Shown here in pieces: positions 1-6,129 of a DNA stretch of 36,420 nt. Where the stretch lies: positions 1-36,420 of the forward strand of contig NZ_CAJPQR010000019.1 in the NCBI RefSeq assembly GCF_905372745.1, given 5' to 3'. The notes beneath the pieces were generated by a model. That model saw only the letters and a list, made by a program, of their open reading frames with translations, was not told where the DNA came from and did no database searches. The stretch's first letter is position 1. Every line of letters begins with the position of its first letter. This stretch comes from an uncultured Campylobacter sp. GTDB lineage: Bacteria; Campylobacterota; Campylobacteria; Campylobacterales; Campylobacteraceae. The position numbers were made by a program, and so were the translations under genes.

Positions 1-564
1 CTCTTGATATGTGATTTTATCTGACTCTAAATTTTTAAAAAATTCATCTAACATTTTACCTGTTTTTATATAGTAACCTTTGGTTTTATTACTTGATTTT
101 GACTTTTCGCATTCTGTTTTAACATACTGATTAGCTATTTGACTAAATGATAATTCTATTTTTGGTTGTTTTATATTTTCTTTTTCTGTGCAACATATTT
201 TCGTATTATATACACCATAAAACTCACCCACCACTCTTTGAAATATGCCTTTATACTCAGCGGTACTTAGATATGCTTTGTTTTCTTGTATGGTAATTTT
301 TTTGTTCACACTATCAGCTAATCTATTTTTTATAAGAGATTTAAAGTTTGTCGAAAGCTTTGAGTTAACTGTCCTACTGTTTAGCTTTTTAAGAGCTGCT
401 CTATCAGCTTCATATTTTATTTTATTGGCAATTATCATTGCTTGATACTCATCATTTGTAAATAAGCAATATTTTACAGTTAGTCGTTTTTGGTCTTTTA
501 AAGCTATGTCGTAGTAGTAAAAATTTGGTCTATTTTTGAGTTTAGTTATTAGCTTAGAGCTCAT
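1..564 (-). CDS. Tyrosine-recombinase (phage-type) integrase, N-terminal part, runs off window
   Basis: I translated the minus strand from an ATG at 564 and it stays open for 188 codons to the window edge, so the catalytic C-terminal half is missing. A Shine-Dalgarno match (AAAGGA, complement of 572-577) lies 8-9 bases upstream. The N-terminus has a short beta-rich stretch (RPNFYYYDIALKDQKRLT) like the arm/N-terminal domain of island integrases. Residues from about 141 (FSQIANQYVKTEC) read like the start of the SAM-like core-binding domain. The catalytic R, H, R and Y residues would lie outside, so the family call rests on the N-terminal pattern and the location. The gene starts about 155 bases from the 3' end of a tRNA-Ser gene and points away from it, the usual arrangement for an integrase at its attachment site. 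Composition is far more AT-rich than the rest: the first 60 bases have 14 G/C by my count. This suggests recent transfer. Confidence 0.72.
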   Translation of the reverse strand, partial: MSSKLITKLKNRPNFYYYDIALKDQKRLTVKYCLFTNDEYQAMIIANKIKYEADRAALKKLNSRTVNSKLSTNFKSLIKNRLADSVNKKITIQENKAYLSTAEYKGIFQRVVGEFYGVYNTKICCTEKENIKQPKIELSFSQIANQYVKTECEKSKSSNKTKGYYIKTGKMLDEFFKNLESDKITYQE

Positions 565-591
565 ACATAGATCCTTTTGAAGCAAAGGCTG

Positions 592-623
592 TATGTAACA
601 AGACTACCAAATCTATGTAACAA
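592..623. repeat. Two direct repeats TATGTAACAA, 22 bases apart
   Basis: The 10-mer TATGTAACAA occurs at 592-601 and again at 614-623 in the leader between the integrase start and the tRNA. Spacing is 22 bases, about two helical turns. Such tandem sites near an integrase gene are often arm-type integrase or excisionase sites, or operators; that role is an inference. Confidence 0.5.
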
Positions 624-626
624 CTC

Positions 627-654
627 AAAATTGTCCTAAATTTCAGACAATTTT
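627..654. repeat. 9-bp inverted repeat upstream of integrase
   Basis: AAAATTGTC (627-635) and GACAATTTT (646-654) are perfect inverted copies around a 10-base centre. It sits in the leader of the integrase gene and could be an operator or an RNA hairpin. Nothing in the sequence decides between these. Confidence 0.5.
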
Positions 655-709
655 TAAAATGCAATACCTTAAAAAAATAACGTATTTTAGGGGATTTTAT
701 ATTTAAAAA

Positions 710-724
710 CGCCATATTCTGGCG
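710..724. other. Candidate attachment-site core at tRNA-Ser 3' end
   Basis: CGCCA (710-714) and TGGCG (720-724) form an inverted repeat around TATTC. The right arm is the discriminator and CCA end of tRNA-Ser. Composition changes sharply from AT-rich on the left to typical on the right near this point. Tyrosine recombinases commonly cross over between short inverted arms at tRNA 3' ends, so this is the likely att junction. The partner copy would be left of the window. Confidence 0.4.
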
Positions 725-810
725 GACAGAGAGGGATTTGAACCCTCGAGCCCCGGTTAGAAGCTGCACCCTTAGCAGGGGTGTGGTTTCGGCCACTCAC
801 CCATCTGTCC
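720..810 (-). tRNA. tRNA-Ser(GCU), CCA encoded
   Basis: Read on the minus strand, the acceptor stem GGACAGA (810-804) pairs with TCTGTCC (730-724), followed by discriminator G and an encoded CCA (722-720). The anticodon loop CTGCTAA gives anticodon GCU, for serine AGC/AGU codons. A long variable arm and the T-loop GGTTCAAATCC fit a class II tRNA-Ser. The length is 91 bases. The gene serves as the apparent insertion point of the element at the left edge. Confidence 0.93.
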
Positions 811-826
811 GCAAAAAAGAAACCGC

Positions 827-832
827 ATTATA
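827..832 (-). promoter_or_regulatory. -10 element of tRNA-Ser promoter
   Basis: A perfect TATAAT on the minus strand (ATTATA on plus) lies 16 bases before the first tRNA base at 810. This is the right distance for a start just upstream of the mature 5' end. No clear -35 is seen, as is normal for Campylobacter sigma-70 promoters. Confidence 0.65.
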
Positions 833-1018
833 ATTAAATACCGCTGATATCTTGCTTAAATTTGCATTTTAGAGCCTGCCGCTCTCGCGTAGCAAAATAG
901 TCGCGTAAAATAGCCGATGAATTTACGAGGTTCAACGGCGGCGCATTAAGCTAAATTTCGCAAAGCCAGGCTTGCTTATTCAAATTTAAACCGCTTATCG
1001 CATGTCAAATTTGCAAAT

Positions 1019-1273
1019 TTAATCCTTCCAAAGCCACCATTTTAGCTTGGCTTTGTCGGGACGGGGCGTGCTGGCGTAGTAGCAAATCATGCGGTAAACG
1101 TAGAGGATGCACCTGTCGCTACCGCGCCCGAGAGCCTTTGTGCGCTCATACATCTCATCTGGATCCGCGCCCTTTAGCGAAGCGATATCGGTGTAGCCGA
1201 GCGCCATCAGATCCATCTCGGTCGCCTCGCCGACATATGGGATTTTCTTAAAATCACTCGCGCCTTTACTCAA
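1019..1273 (-). CDS. Small helix-hairpin-helix protein, Cdd1 (pathogenicity locus) family
   Basis: This 84-residue protein is predicted to be cytoplasmic. Residues 10-35 (KIPYVGEATEMDLMALGYTD) carry the hydrophobic-x-Gly-x-Gly-like pattern of a helix-hairpin-helix DNA-binding motif. The remainder (LKGADPDEMYER, then CILYVYRMICYYA and a Trp-rich end) matches what I know of the Cdd1 'pathogenicity locus' family, whose members are about this size. The start codon is TTG at 1273, chosen because GGAG lies 9 bases upstream and no ATG is available in frame nearby. The gene is isolated, with 206 bases to the tRNA gene and over 600 bases to pyrF, and no obvious operon partner. Molecular function is unknown; nucleic-acid binding is inferred from the motif. 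Confidence 0.7.
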   Translation of the reverse strand: MSKGASDFKKIPYVGEATEMDLMALGYTDIASLKGADPDEMYERTKALGRGSDRCILYVYRMICYYASTPRPDKAKLKWWLWKD

Positions 1274-1317
1274 ATTTTACTCCAATCTTTATTTAAATTT
1301 CGCTCGGCTCGCCATTT

Positions 1318-1425
1318 GGATAAAATTTTAAAACCCCTTGAGAGTGCGGAATTCTAAAGTCTCACTCGTGTGAGGCAAATTTTAAAATTTTATCCGCGCG
1401 GTGCGAAAATTTTTAAAATTTTATC
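1318..1425. repeat. Family of TTTTAAAATTTTATCC repeats, inverted and direct
   Basis: GGATAAAATTTTAAAA (1318-1333) is the exact inverse of TTTTAAAATTTTATCC (1380-1395), and a further direct copy lacking the last C follows at 1411-1425. A small hairpin CTCAC-TCGT-GTGAG lies between the first two arms at 1361-1374. A shorter echo (ATTTTATCCGCC) appears at 1501-1512. The arrangement could form a long stem-loop or be binding sites; no coding potential is visible. It lies downstream of pyrF and upstream of the Cdd1-like gene. Confidence 0.55.
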
Positions 1426-1481
1426 TCGCCGCCGGGCCTCCGCCCTTATGTGCGTCGCTTTTTAGTGTTAAGATATCCGCT

Positions 1482-1537
1482 GCCGCGCTCATTATCGGAG
1501 ATTTTATCCGCCAGCTAGCAGGGAGCTTGGGCGCGGC
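1482..1537. repeat. GC-rich 7-bp inverted repeat in non-coding stretch
   Basis: GCCGCGC (1482-1488) and GCGCGGC (1531-1537) are inverse copies separated by 42 bases. Together with the repeats around it, this is the only structure I see between 1430 and 1550. No convincing gene is present there on either strand. Confidence 0.35.
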
Positions 1538-1550
1538 AAAACTTAAACGT

Positions 1551-1778
1551 TTTTAATCCCAAACGTGGGTAAATTTACACTCTCCGCGCTCGCTCCACTT
1601 AATTGCAAAGTCTTAGGTTTCAAACCTCAACAAGGTAAATTTACACAACCCTGAGAAGTTGCAATTTGTTAAGTTTAATGAGTTTCAAACCCCAACGGGA
1701 TAAATTTACACAAGAGAATTTTGCCTACATCAGGCTAAAAATTTATCTGTTTCAAACCCTAACGGATTTTATAAAAAG
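1551..1778 (-). CRISPR. Degenerate CRISPR array remnant, four repeats and three spacers
   Basis: Four diverged 30-base repeats begin at 1551, 1617, 1682 and 1749, a period of 65-67 bases. Copies 2 and 3 share GTTTCAAACC at the start and TAAATTTACAC at the end, differing in a few central bases. Copy 1 keeps the 3' half (GGGTAAATTTACAC). Copy 4 keeps only the first 18 bases (GTTTCAAACCCTAACGGA). Spacers are 36 bases (1581-1616), 35 bases (1647-1681) and 37 bases (1712-1748) and are mutually unrelated. On the minus strand the repeat ends in TTTGAAAC, the 3' handle typical of type I-B and related repeats, so transcription was probably leftward. No cas genes or clear leader are present. Every copy differs, so the array is probably no longer maintained. 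Confidence 0.7.
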
Positions 1779-1899
1779 ATGACGACGGCACTTCGACGCT
1801 CTCCAAGCCGCCCTCGCAAAACGACGGTTTTGATTAAAATTTATCATGCGAAAAGCAGACCAAAACCATTTGAGACTAAATTTTACGCAAGCTTTGGCG

Positions 1900-2586
1900 C
1901 TAAATTTGACTCAAAATCCTCTCGCAAATTTCGCGTGGGTTTTGTGCCTGATAGATCGGGCGACCGACCACGATAAAATCAGCCCCCGCCTCGCGCGCGA
2001 CGCCCAGATCCGCCACTCGCTTTTGATCCTCCGCACTCTCGCCAAACGGCCTTACGCCAGGGCAGAGCGTAATAAAATTTGCGCTCGTTGCGTCCTTTAT
2101 CAGGCGGCTTTCGAACGCCGAGCAGACCATGCCGTCAAGTCCCGCTTCGTAGCTCATCACGCCAAATTTACGCACGGCGTCGCTTAAATTTTGCTCGTAA
2201 ACCGCGCTAAATTCCACCTGATCAAAGCTCGTTAGCGCAGAGACCGCGAGCACCAGCGGGCGCGAACCGAGCCTATCCAGTCGCTCCATAACTGTAGCCA
2301 TCGCGCGCTTGCCGCTACTTGCGTGCACGTTTATCATATCGACGCCGATTTTAGCGATCTCCTCGGCGGCGTCCGCCATCGTATTTGGGATGTCGTAGAG
2401 CTTTAGATCGAGGAAAATTTTAAAATTTCCAAGCTTTTTTAGCTCCTCTATAAATCCCGCACCGTCGCGCAAATAGGCCCGCAGCCCGACTTTGAGCCAA
2501 ATTTTATCCGAAAAGTCCGCAAGCTCACCCGCTAGCTGCAAACACTCCTGCTTCGAGCTCATATCAAGCGCGACGCAGAGCTTCAC
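1900..2586 (-). CDS. pyrF: Orotidine 5'-phosphate decarboxylase
   Basis: This enzyme decarboxylates OMP to UMP, the last step of de novo pyrimidine synthesis, in the cytoplasm. The protein has 228 residues, normal for the bacterial family. It begins VKLCVALDMSS. The catalytic D-K-x-x-D segment is visible as FLDLKLYDIPNT, and the phosphate-binding C-terminal loops as LCPGVRPFGES and FIVVGRPIYQA. The open frame extends upstream, but I start at GTG 2586 because that extension would lie inside nusB and lacks family similarity; the GTG overlaps the nusB stop (GTGA). It is the last gene of the kdsA-to-pyrF operon, and its end is followed by the CRISPR remnant. Confidence 0.93.
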   Translation of the reverse strand: MKLCVALDMSSKQECLQLAGELADFSDKIWLKVGLRAYLRDGAGFIEELKKLGNFKIFLDLKLYDIPNTMADAAEEIAKIGVDMINVHASSGKRAMATVMERLDRLGSRPLVLAVSALTSFDQVEFSAVYEQNLSDAVRKFGVMSYEAGLDGMVCSAFESRLIKDATSANFITLCPGVRPFGESAEDQKRVADLGVAREAGADFIVVGRPIYQAQNPREICERILSQI

Positions 2587-2978
2587 AGATCGGCCTTTAG
2601 CGCGTCTAGTACGCCGTTTATAAATTTCGGCGCCGAGTCTCCGCCCAGCTCCTTGCCAAGCTCGATGCCCTCGTTTATGATGACGGCCTTGTCGGTCTGG
2701 GTAAATTTCATCTCGTACGCCCCTAGTCGCAGCACGGCGCGCTCGATGCTGCCGATCTCGCTTATCTTCCACTCTTTTAGACGCGCGTTTAGTAGCGCGT
2801 CAAGTTCATCTGCGTGCTCCAAGATACCGTGAAAAAGCGACAGCGCAAGGCTTCGCTGATCGTTTCGGATCTTTTTTTCTTCTAAAAATTCCTCGACGAA
2901 CTCCTCGCTGCAGCTACCCATTTCGCGTGCGTATAGTAGCGAAACGACGGCCTGCCTAACCTGATGACGAGTCGCCAT
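2583..2978 (-). CDS. nusB: Transcription antitermination protein NusB
   Basis: NusB binds boxA RNA with S10 (NusE) in the antitermination complex that supports rRNA transcription. The 131-residue all-helical protein begins MATRHQVRQAVVSLLYA, with the Arg-rich N-terminal helix typical of NusB. It continues through SIERAVLRLGAYEM and AVIINEGIELGKELGG to the terminal FINGVLDAL motif. Length is normal. A strong ribosome-binding site (GGAGG) sits within the end of ribH, which stops one base before this gene begins. Neighbouring ribH-nusB-pyrF is a common order in Campylobacterota. The stop overlaps the pyrF start, so translation is probably coupled. Confidence 0.95.
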   Translation of the reverse strand: MATRHQVRQAVVSLLYAREMGSCSEEFVEEFLEEKKIRNDQRSLALSLFHGILEHADELDALLNARLKEWKISEIGSIERAVLRLGAYEMKFTQTDKAVIINEGIELGKELGGDSAPKFINGVLDALKADL

Positions 2979-2979
2979 T

Positions 2980-3450
2980 TCACGCCTCCAAATTTTTATA
3001 TAAGCTTAGCATCTCGATCACGCCCGTCATCGCCTCAAAGCCCTTGTTTCCGGCCTTTGAGCCCGCTCTCTCGATGGCCTGCTCGATGCTATCTACCGTT
3101 AGCACGCCAAAGGTCACCGGTTTGCCGTATTTTAGGGTGACGTTTGCGATGCCCTTGGTAGTCTCGGCGCTAACGTAGTCAAAGTGAGGCGTAGAGCCGC
3201 GGATCACCGCTCCCACGCAGCAAACTGCGTCAAATTTACCACTAGCTAGAGCTTTTTCTAGCGCCATCGGTATCTCAAACGCGCCCGGCACCAAAATGAG
3301 GCTCAAATTCGCCTCGTCCCCGCCGTGACGCAAAAACGCATCCCTCGCGCCCTCCACCAGCCTATCGGTGATGATGTGATTAAACCTTGCGCCCACTATG
3401 GCGACCTTCTCGCCGCCTTTTAAAGCCAAATTTCCTTCGATTATTTTCAT
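2980..3450 (-). CDS. ribH: 6,7-dimethyl-8-ribityllumazine synthase
   Basis: This enzyme condenses the 5-amino-ribitylaminouracil intermediate with 3,4-dihydroxy-2-butanone 4-phosphate to form lumazine, the direct riboflavin precursor. The 156 residues fit the family. Substrate-binding signatures are visible: VGARFNHIITDRL near the N-terminus, LVPGAFEIPMAL, and GAVIRGSTPHFDYV with the catalytic-region His. The C-terminal GNKGFEA segment is also typical. The start ATG at 3450 has an AAGGAG site about 5 bases upstream. It lies 17 bases after the CDF gene and is followed by nusB. No FMN riboswitch is apparent; the gene is internal to the operon. Confidence 0.95.
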   Translation of the reverse strand: MKIIEGNLALKGGEKVAIVGARFNHIITDRLVEGARDAFLRHGGDEANLSLILVPGAFEIPMALEKALASGKFDAVCCVGAVIRGSTPHFDYVSAETTKGIANVTLKYGKPVTFGVLTVDSIEQAIERAGSKAGNKGFEAMTGVIEMLSLYKNLEA

Positions 3451-3467
3451 GTCTGCTCCTTAAATTT

Positions 3468-4586
3468 CTATCCGTTGTAGTCCGTGTCACGCGTGATGAT
3501 GACCTTATAGCTAGGATAGGCGCTACTTACTTGCGATAAAATTTCGCGGTAGAGCGCCGAGCTATCTGGCGCGTTAAAGTCTATGACGATATCAAACGTG
3601 ATCGTATTTGTCTCTTTATTTATGTAAAATCCATGCATTTGCTTGATAAATTTATGTCCAAAAACTATCTTTTCGACATTTAGCCTTGTTGCGTTGTCCT
3701 CTTTGTCAAATGCATAGATGCCAATGGTATCTAAAACTATGTTAAATTTCGCAAAAATTTTATTTTGTATACGTCTAGTAAGCGCGTCTATCTGCGCGGC
3801 GTTCATATCGTGCGCCACCTCTATATGCACGCTGCCTAGCTTCTTGTCTGGGCCGTAGTCATTAAAGATAAGGTCATAAGCCCCAAGCACGCCGTCAAAC
3901 GAGCGTACACACTGATAAATTTCCGAGCTATCGCCACTAGGCATCCTTGCGCCTAAAATTTTATCTATCGCGTCACGTAAAATTTCAAGTGCCGCCTTGA
4001 TAAGAAGTAGCGATATGATCACACCAAGATATGCCTCAAGGCTAACGCCAAAAAATACAAAAACCAAAGCCGCTACAAGCGTACTAAGCGAGATGAGAGC
4101 GTCAAATTTCGCATCCACGCCGCTTGCTATAAGCGAGTCAGAATTTACCCTCTCGCCAACTTTTTGCGTGTAAAGACCAAGCGCAAATTTGACCACAACC
4201 AAAACGGCGATCAAAACAAGCGAGATGGTGTCGTAGTTTGGGGTGCTTGGCGAGATGATCTTTTTGGCCGACTCGACCACGGACGTGCCGCCTGTATAAA
4301 GTATGATCACACCTATAACGATAGCCGTTAGATACTCCACTCTGCCGTAGCCAAATGGATGCTCTTTGTCAGGGCTTTTCCCGGCTATTTTTATGCCGAC
4401 GATGGTAATGACCGACGAGAGAGCGTCGCTTAGGTTATTTACCGCATCTAAAATGATAGCGATCGAACCGCTAGCAAAGCCCACTACCGCCTTTATAGCC
4501 GCTAAAATGGCATTTGTCACTATGCCTATGAGGCCTGTTTTTACGATGGTCTCATCTCGTGACGTGACCTGCTCTACTACCTCCAA
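3468..4586 (-). CDS. Cation diffusion facilitator (CDF) metal exporter
   Basis: The protein has 372 residues with six hydrophobic segments in the first 215 and a cytoplasmic tail. The transport-site pairs are N50/D54 in TM2 (DAVNNLSDALSS) and D158/D162 in TM5 (GVDAKFDAL), both at i,i+4 spacing. Zinc-type CDF proteins usually carry His in TM5. An Asn/Asp plus Asp/Asp set is known from manganese-type CDFs such as MntE, so Mn (or Fe) export is more likely than Zn; this is an inference. The tail (about 220-372) is longer than usual and seems to hold two ferredoxin-like regulatory units. The start is TTG 4586, with GGGG just upstream. It lies in an operon, 9 bases after an SMR gene. Confidence 0.88.
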   Translation of the reverse strand: MEVVEQVTSRDETIVKTGLIGIVTNAILAAIKAVVGFASGSIAIILDAVNNLSDALSSVITIVGIKIAGKSPDKEHPFGYGRVEYLTAIVIGVIILYTGGTSVVESAKKIISPSTPNYDTISLVLIAVLVVVKFALGLYTQKVGERVNSDSLIASGVDAKFDALISLSTLVAALVFVFFGVSLEAYLGVIISLLLIKAALEILRDAIDKILGARMPSGDSSEIYQCVRSFDGVLGAYDLIFNDYGPDKKLGSVHIEVAHDMNAAQIDALTRRIQNKIFAKFNIVLDTIGIYAFDKEDNATRLNVEKIVFGHKFIKQMHGFYINKETNTITFDIVIDFNAPDSSALYREILSQVSSAYPSYKVIITRDTDYNG

Positions 4587-4595
4587 ATTTGCCCC

Positions 4596-4919
4596 TTAGA
4601 TTATCTTTAACATTACCGCGCTTAGCGTTATTAGCGATAGATAAAACGCCTTTTGCGCACTCATTTTTTCGCCGTTAAAAATCACTCCGACGCCCACGGC
4701 TCCGACCGCTCCGATACCGGTCCAAATCGCGTAAGCCACAGACATCGCCATCGCCTGCATCGCGTAGCTAAGAAGCCAGAGCGAAAGGGCGAAATTTGCG
4801 ACCAAAATCAAAAAATTAGACGCCTTTTTCACGCCGAAGCTTTTTTGAAATTTGGTTAGAAAAAACACGCCCAAAACCTCGCAGCACCCGGCCGCCAAAA
4901 GAGCTAAAATATGCGTCAA
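4596..4919 (-). CDS. SMR-family exporter subunit (second of a pair)
   Basis: This is a 107-residue, four-helix membrane protein of the small multidrug resistance family. Its conserved Glu lies in TM1 (LLAAGCCEVLGVFFL, E14). The TM3 region AYAIWTGIGAVGAVGVGVIF is the signature seen in SugE/Gdx-like and paired SMR proteins. Start TTG at 4919 overlaps the preceding SMR stop (TTGA), so the two subunits are probably made together and act as an antiparallel heterodimer, like YkkCD or EbrAB. The substrate could be guanidinium or other cations; the sequence alone does not settle it. It is followed 9 bases later by the CDF exporter gene. Confidence 0.88.
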   Translation of the reverse strand: MTHILALLAAGCCEVLGVFFLTKFQKSFGVKKASNFLILVANFALSLWLLSYAMQAMAMSVAYAIWTGIGAVGAVGVGVIFNGEKMSAQKAFYLSLITLSAVMLKII

Positions 4920-5245
4920 GATTTTAGCCTTTTTAGCCCCAGTACGCCAGCGATCAGCGTCGCTATGAAAAATAGCCGCAATAAATCGGGCATCTGGCCG
5001 CTTGAGCTGTATTCGCTAACGCTTTCGGCGACCACGATAAAAAATGCTCCAAATCCCACAAATACGGTATATGCAACGCTAACGGGCAAGTATTTCATAG
5101 CCTTCATAAACGATACGAAGCTAACGCAGACTAACGCGGCAGTAAGCGCGAATCCTACGGCGTTTTGGGCGTGTTTTAGCCCGTACGCCCAGCCGCATTC
5201 GGCGACCGCGCCGCCTAGCACCCACAAAAAGCCCTTAGTTTGCAT
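4916..5245 (-). CDS. SMR-family exporter subunit (first of a pair)
   Basis: The protein has 109 residues and four predicted transmembrane helices. The SMR-defining Glu is in TM1 (VLGGAVAECGWAYGL). The TM3-like segment is AYTVFVGFGAFFIVVAES, diverged from its partner's AYAIWTGIGAVG, which is typical of heterodimeric pairs whose members have specialised. ATG at 5245 overlaps the end of kdsA by 11 bases, and its stop overlaps the start of the second SMR gene. Translational coupling across kdsA and the SMR pair is therefore likely. The exported compound is unknown; guanidinium and quaternary amines are family precedents. Confidence 0.87.
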   Translation of the reverse strand: MQTKGFLWVLGGAVAECGWAYGLKHAQNAVGFALTAALVCVSFVSFMKAMKYLPVSVAYTVFVGFGAFFIVVAESVSEYSSSGQMPDLLRLFFIATLIAGVLGLKRLKS

Positions 5246-6041
5246 CGCCTAAGGCGTCTTTTATCTTAAAAATTTGAGCGATATTTGCGTTTAGCTCGTC
5301 TAAATTTAGCATATTCGGCCCGTCGCAAAGCGCCTCGCAAGGATTTACGTGCGTCTCGTAAAAAAATCCATCCACGCCCGCAGCCGCCGCAGCTCGCGCT
5401 AGATACGGTACAAATTTCGCATCTCCGCCGCTTTTCTCGCCAAGGGCTGATGGCATCTGCACGCTGTGAGTTGCGTCGAAAATCACGGGCGCAAATTCTC
5501 TCATCAGCACCAAATTTCGCATATCTACGACTAAATTTCCATATCCAAACGTACTACCTCGCTCCGTTAGCCACACGCCGTTTTGCTTGGCAATCTCGTA
5601 TCCATCGCCGCTAATACCCCTTGTTTCTAGCACTTTTTTAACAGAATGCTTCATCGCGGACGCCGCTAAAAACTGCCCTTTTTTGATATTTACGACCGCT
5701 TTTGTCTTAGCCGCGGCCACGAGCAGATCGGTTTGGCGGCACAAAAACGCCGGGATTTGCAGCACGTCGGCCACTTCGCCTACTGGTGCAGCCTGATAGC
5801 TCTCGTGGATATCGGTTAAAATTTTAAAACCGAATTCCTTTTTTACCTTGGCTAAAATTTCGCACCCTTTTTCAAGTCCGGGCCCGCGAAACGAGCTTAT
5901 GCTCGTGCGATTTGCCTTGTCAAAGCTTGATTTGAAATAAAAATCTATCCGCTTATCTTCGTTAAATTTAACCAGCCTTTTTGCCACGTCAAAAACGAGC
6001 TGCTCGCTCTCGATGACGCAAGGCCCTGCTATTAGTATCAT
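5235..6041 (-). CDS. kdsA: 3-deoxy-D-manno-octulosonate 8-phosphate synthase
   Basis: KdsA condenses arabinose 5-phosphate with phosphoenolpyruvate to give Kdo 8-phosphate for the lipopolysaccharide core. The 268-residue TIM-barrel enzyme begins MILIAGPCVIES. It has the characteristic SSFDKANRTSISSFRGPG segment, the ILTDIHES strand, QIPAFLCRQTDLL, NIKKGQFLA and the FDATHSVQMPS motif. Length is normal. ATG 6041 is preceded by GGAGAG. It is first in the seven-gene minus-strand operon through pyrF, behind the promoter at 6062-6067, and divergent from the porin gene. The open frame of the porin extends antisense over this start but is not used. Confidence 0.96.
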   Translation of the reverse strand: MILIAGPCVIESEQLVFDVAKRLVKFNEDKRIDFYFKSSFDKANRTSISSFRGPGLEKGCEILAKVKKEFGFKILTDIHESYQAAPVGEVADVLQIPAFLCRQTDLLVAAAKTKAVVNIKKGQFLAASAMKHSVKKVLETRGISGDGYEIAKQNGVWLTERGSTFGYGNLVVDMRNLVLMREFAPVIFDATHSVQMPSALGEKSGGDAKFVPYLARAAAAAGVDGFFYETHVNPCEALCDGPNMLNLDELNANIAQIFKIKDALGDAN

Positions 6042-6061
6042 CGTCTCTCCTTTTTGCGAAG

Positions 6062-6067
6062 ATTATA
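6062..6067 (-). promoter_or_regulatory. -10 box of kdsA operon promoter
   Basis: A perfect TATAAT on the minus strand is preceded by GGGC. It is 21 bases from the kdsA start, with the Shine-Dalgarno GGAGAG between. It should drive kdsA through pyrF. Confidence 0.62.
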
Positions 6068-6101
6068 GCCCATTGTTGCTAAATTTTAAGAATTACTCTT
6101 G

Positions 6102-6107
6102 TAAAAT
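6102..6107 (+). promoter_or_regulatory. Possible -10 box of porin gene
   Basis: CTTGTAAAATCG contains TAAAAT at 6102-6107, 23 bases before the porin start at 6130. The upstream DNA is T-rich. The match is weaker than the divergent kdsA promoter. Confidence 0.4.
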
Positions 6108-6129
6108 CGACGTTTTTTTAAGGGTCATA

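Noticed and set aside
245..445. Plus-strand hydrophobic open frame of 66 codons
   Set aside because: It lies antisense to the integrase frame, which is longer, has an RBS and makes a recognisable protein.
554..796. Minus-strand open frame of 80 codons
   Set aside because: It runs straight through the tRNA-Ser gene and has no protein-like features.
1779..2187. Two plus-strand open frames
   Set aside because: They are antisense to pyrF or over the edge of the CRISPR relic; basic, low-complexity products with no family resemblance.
6013..6129. N-terminal extension of the porin
   Set aside because: It overlaps the kdsA start antisense and both promoters; the ATG at 6130 has an RBS and a proper signal peptide.
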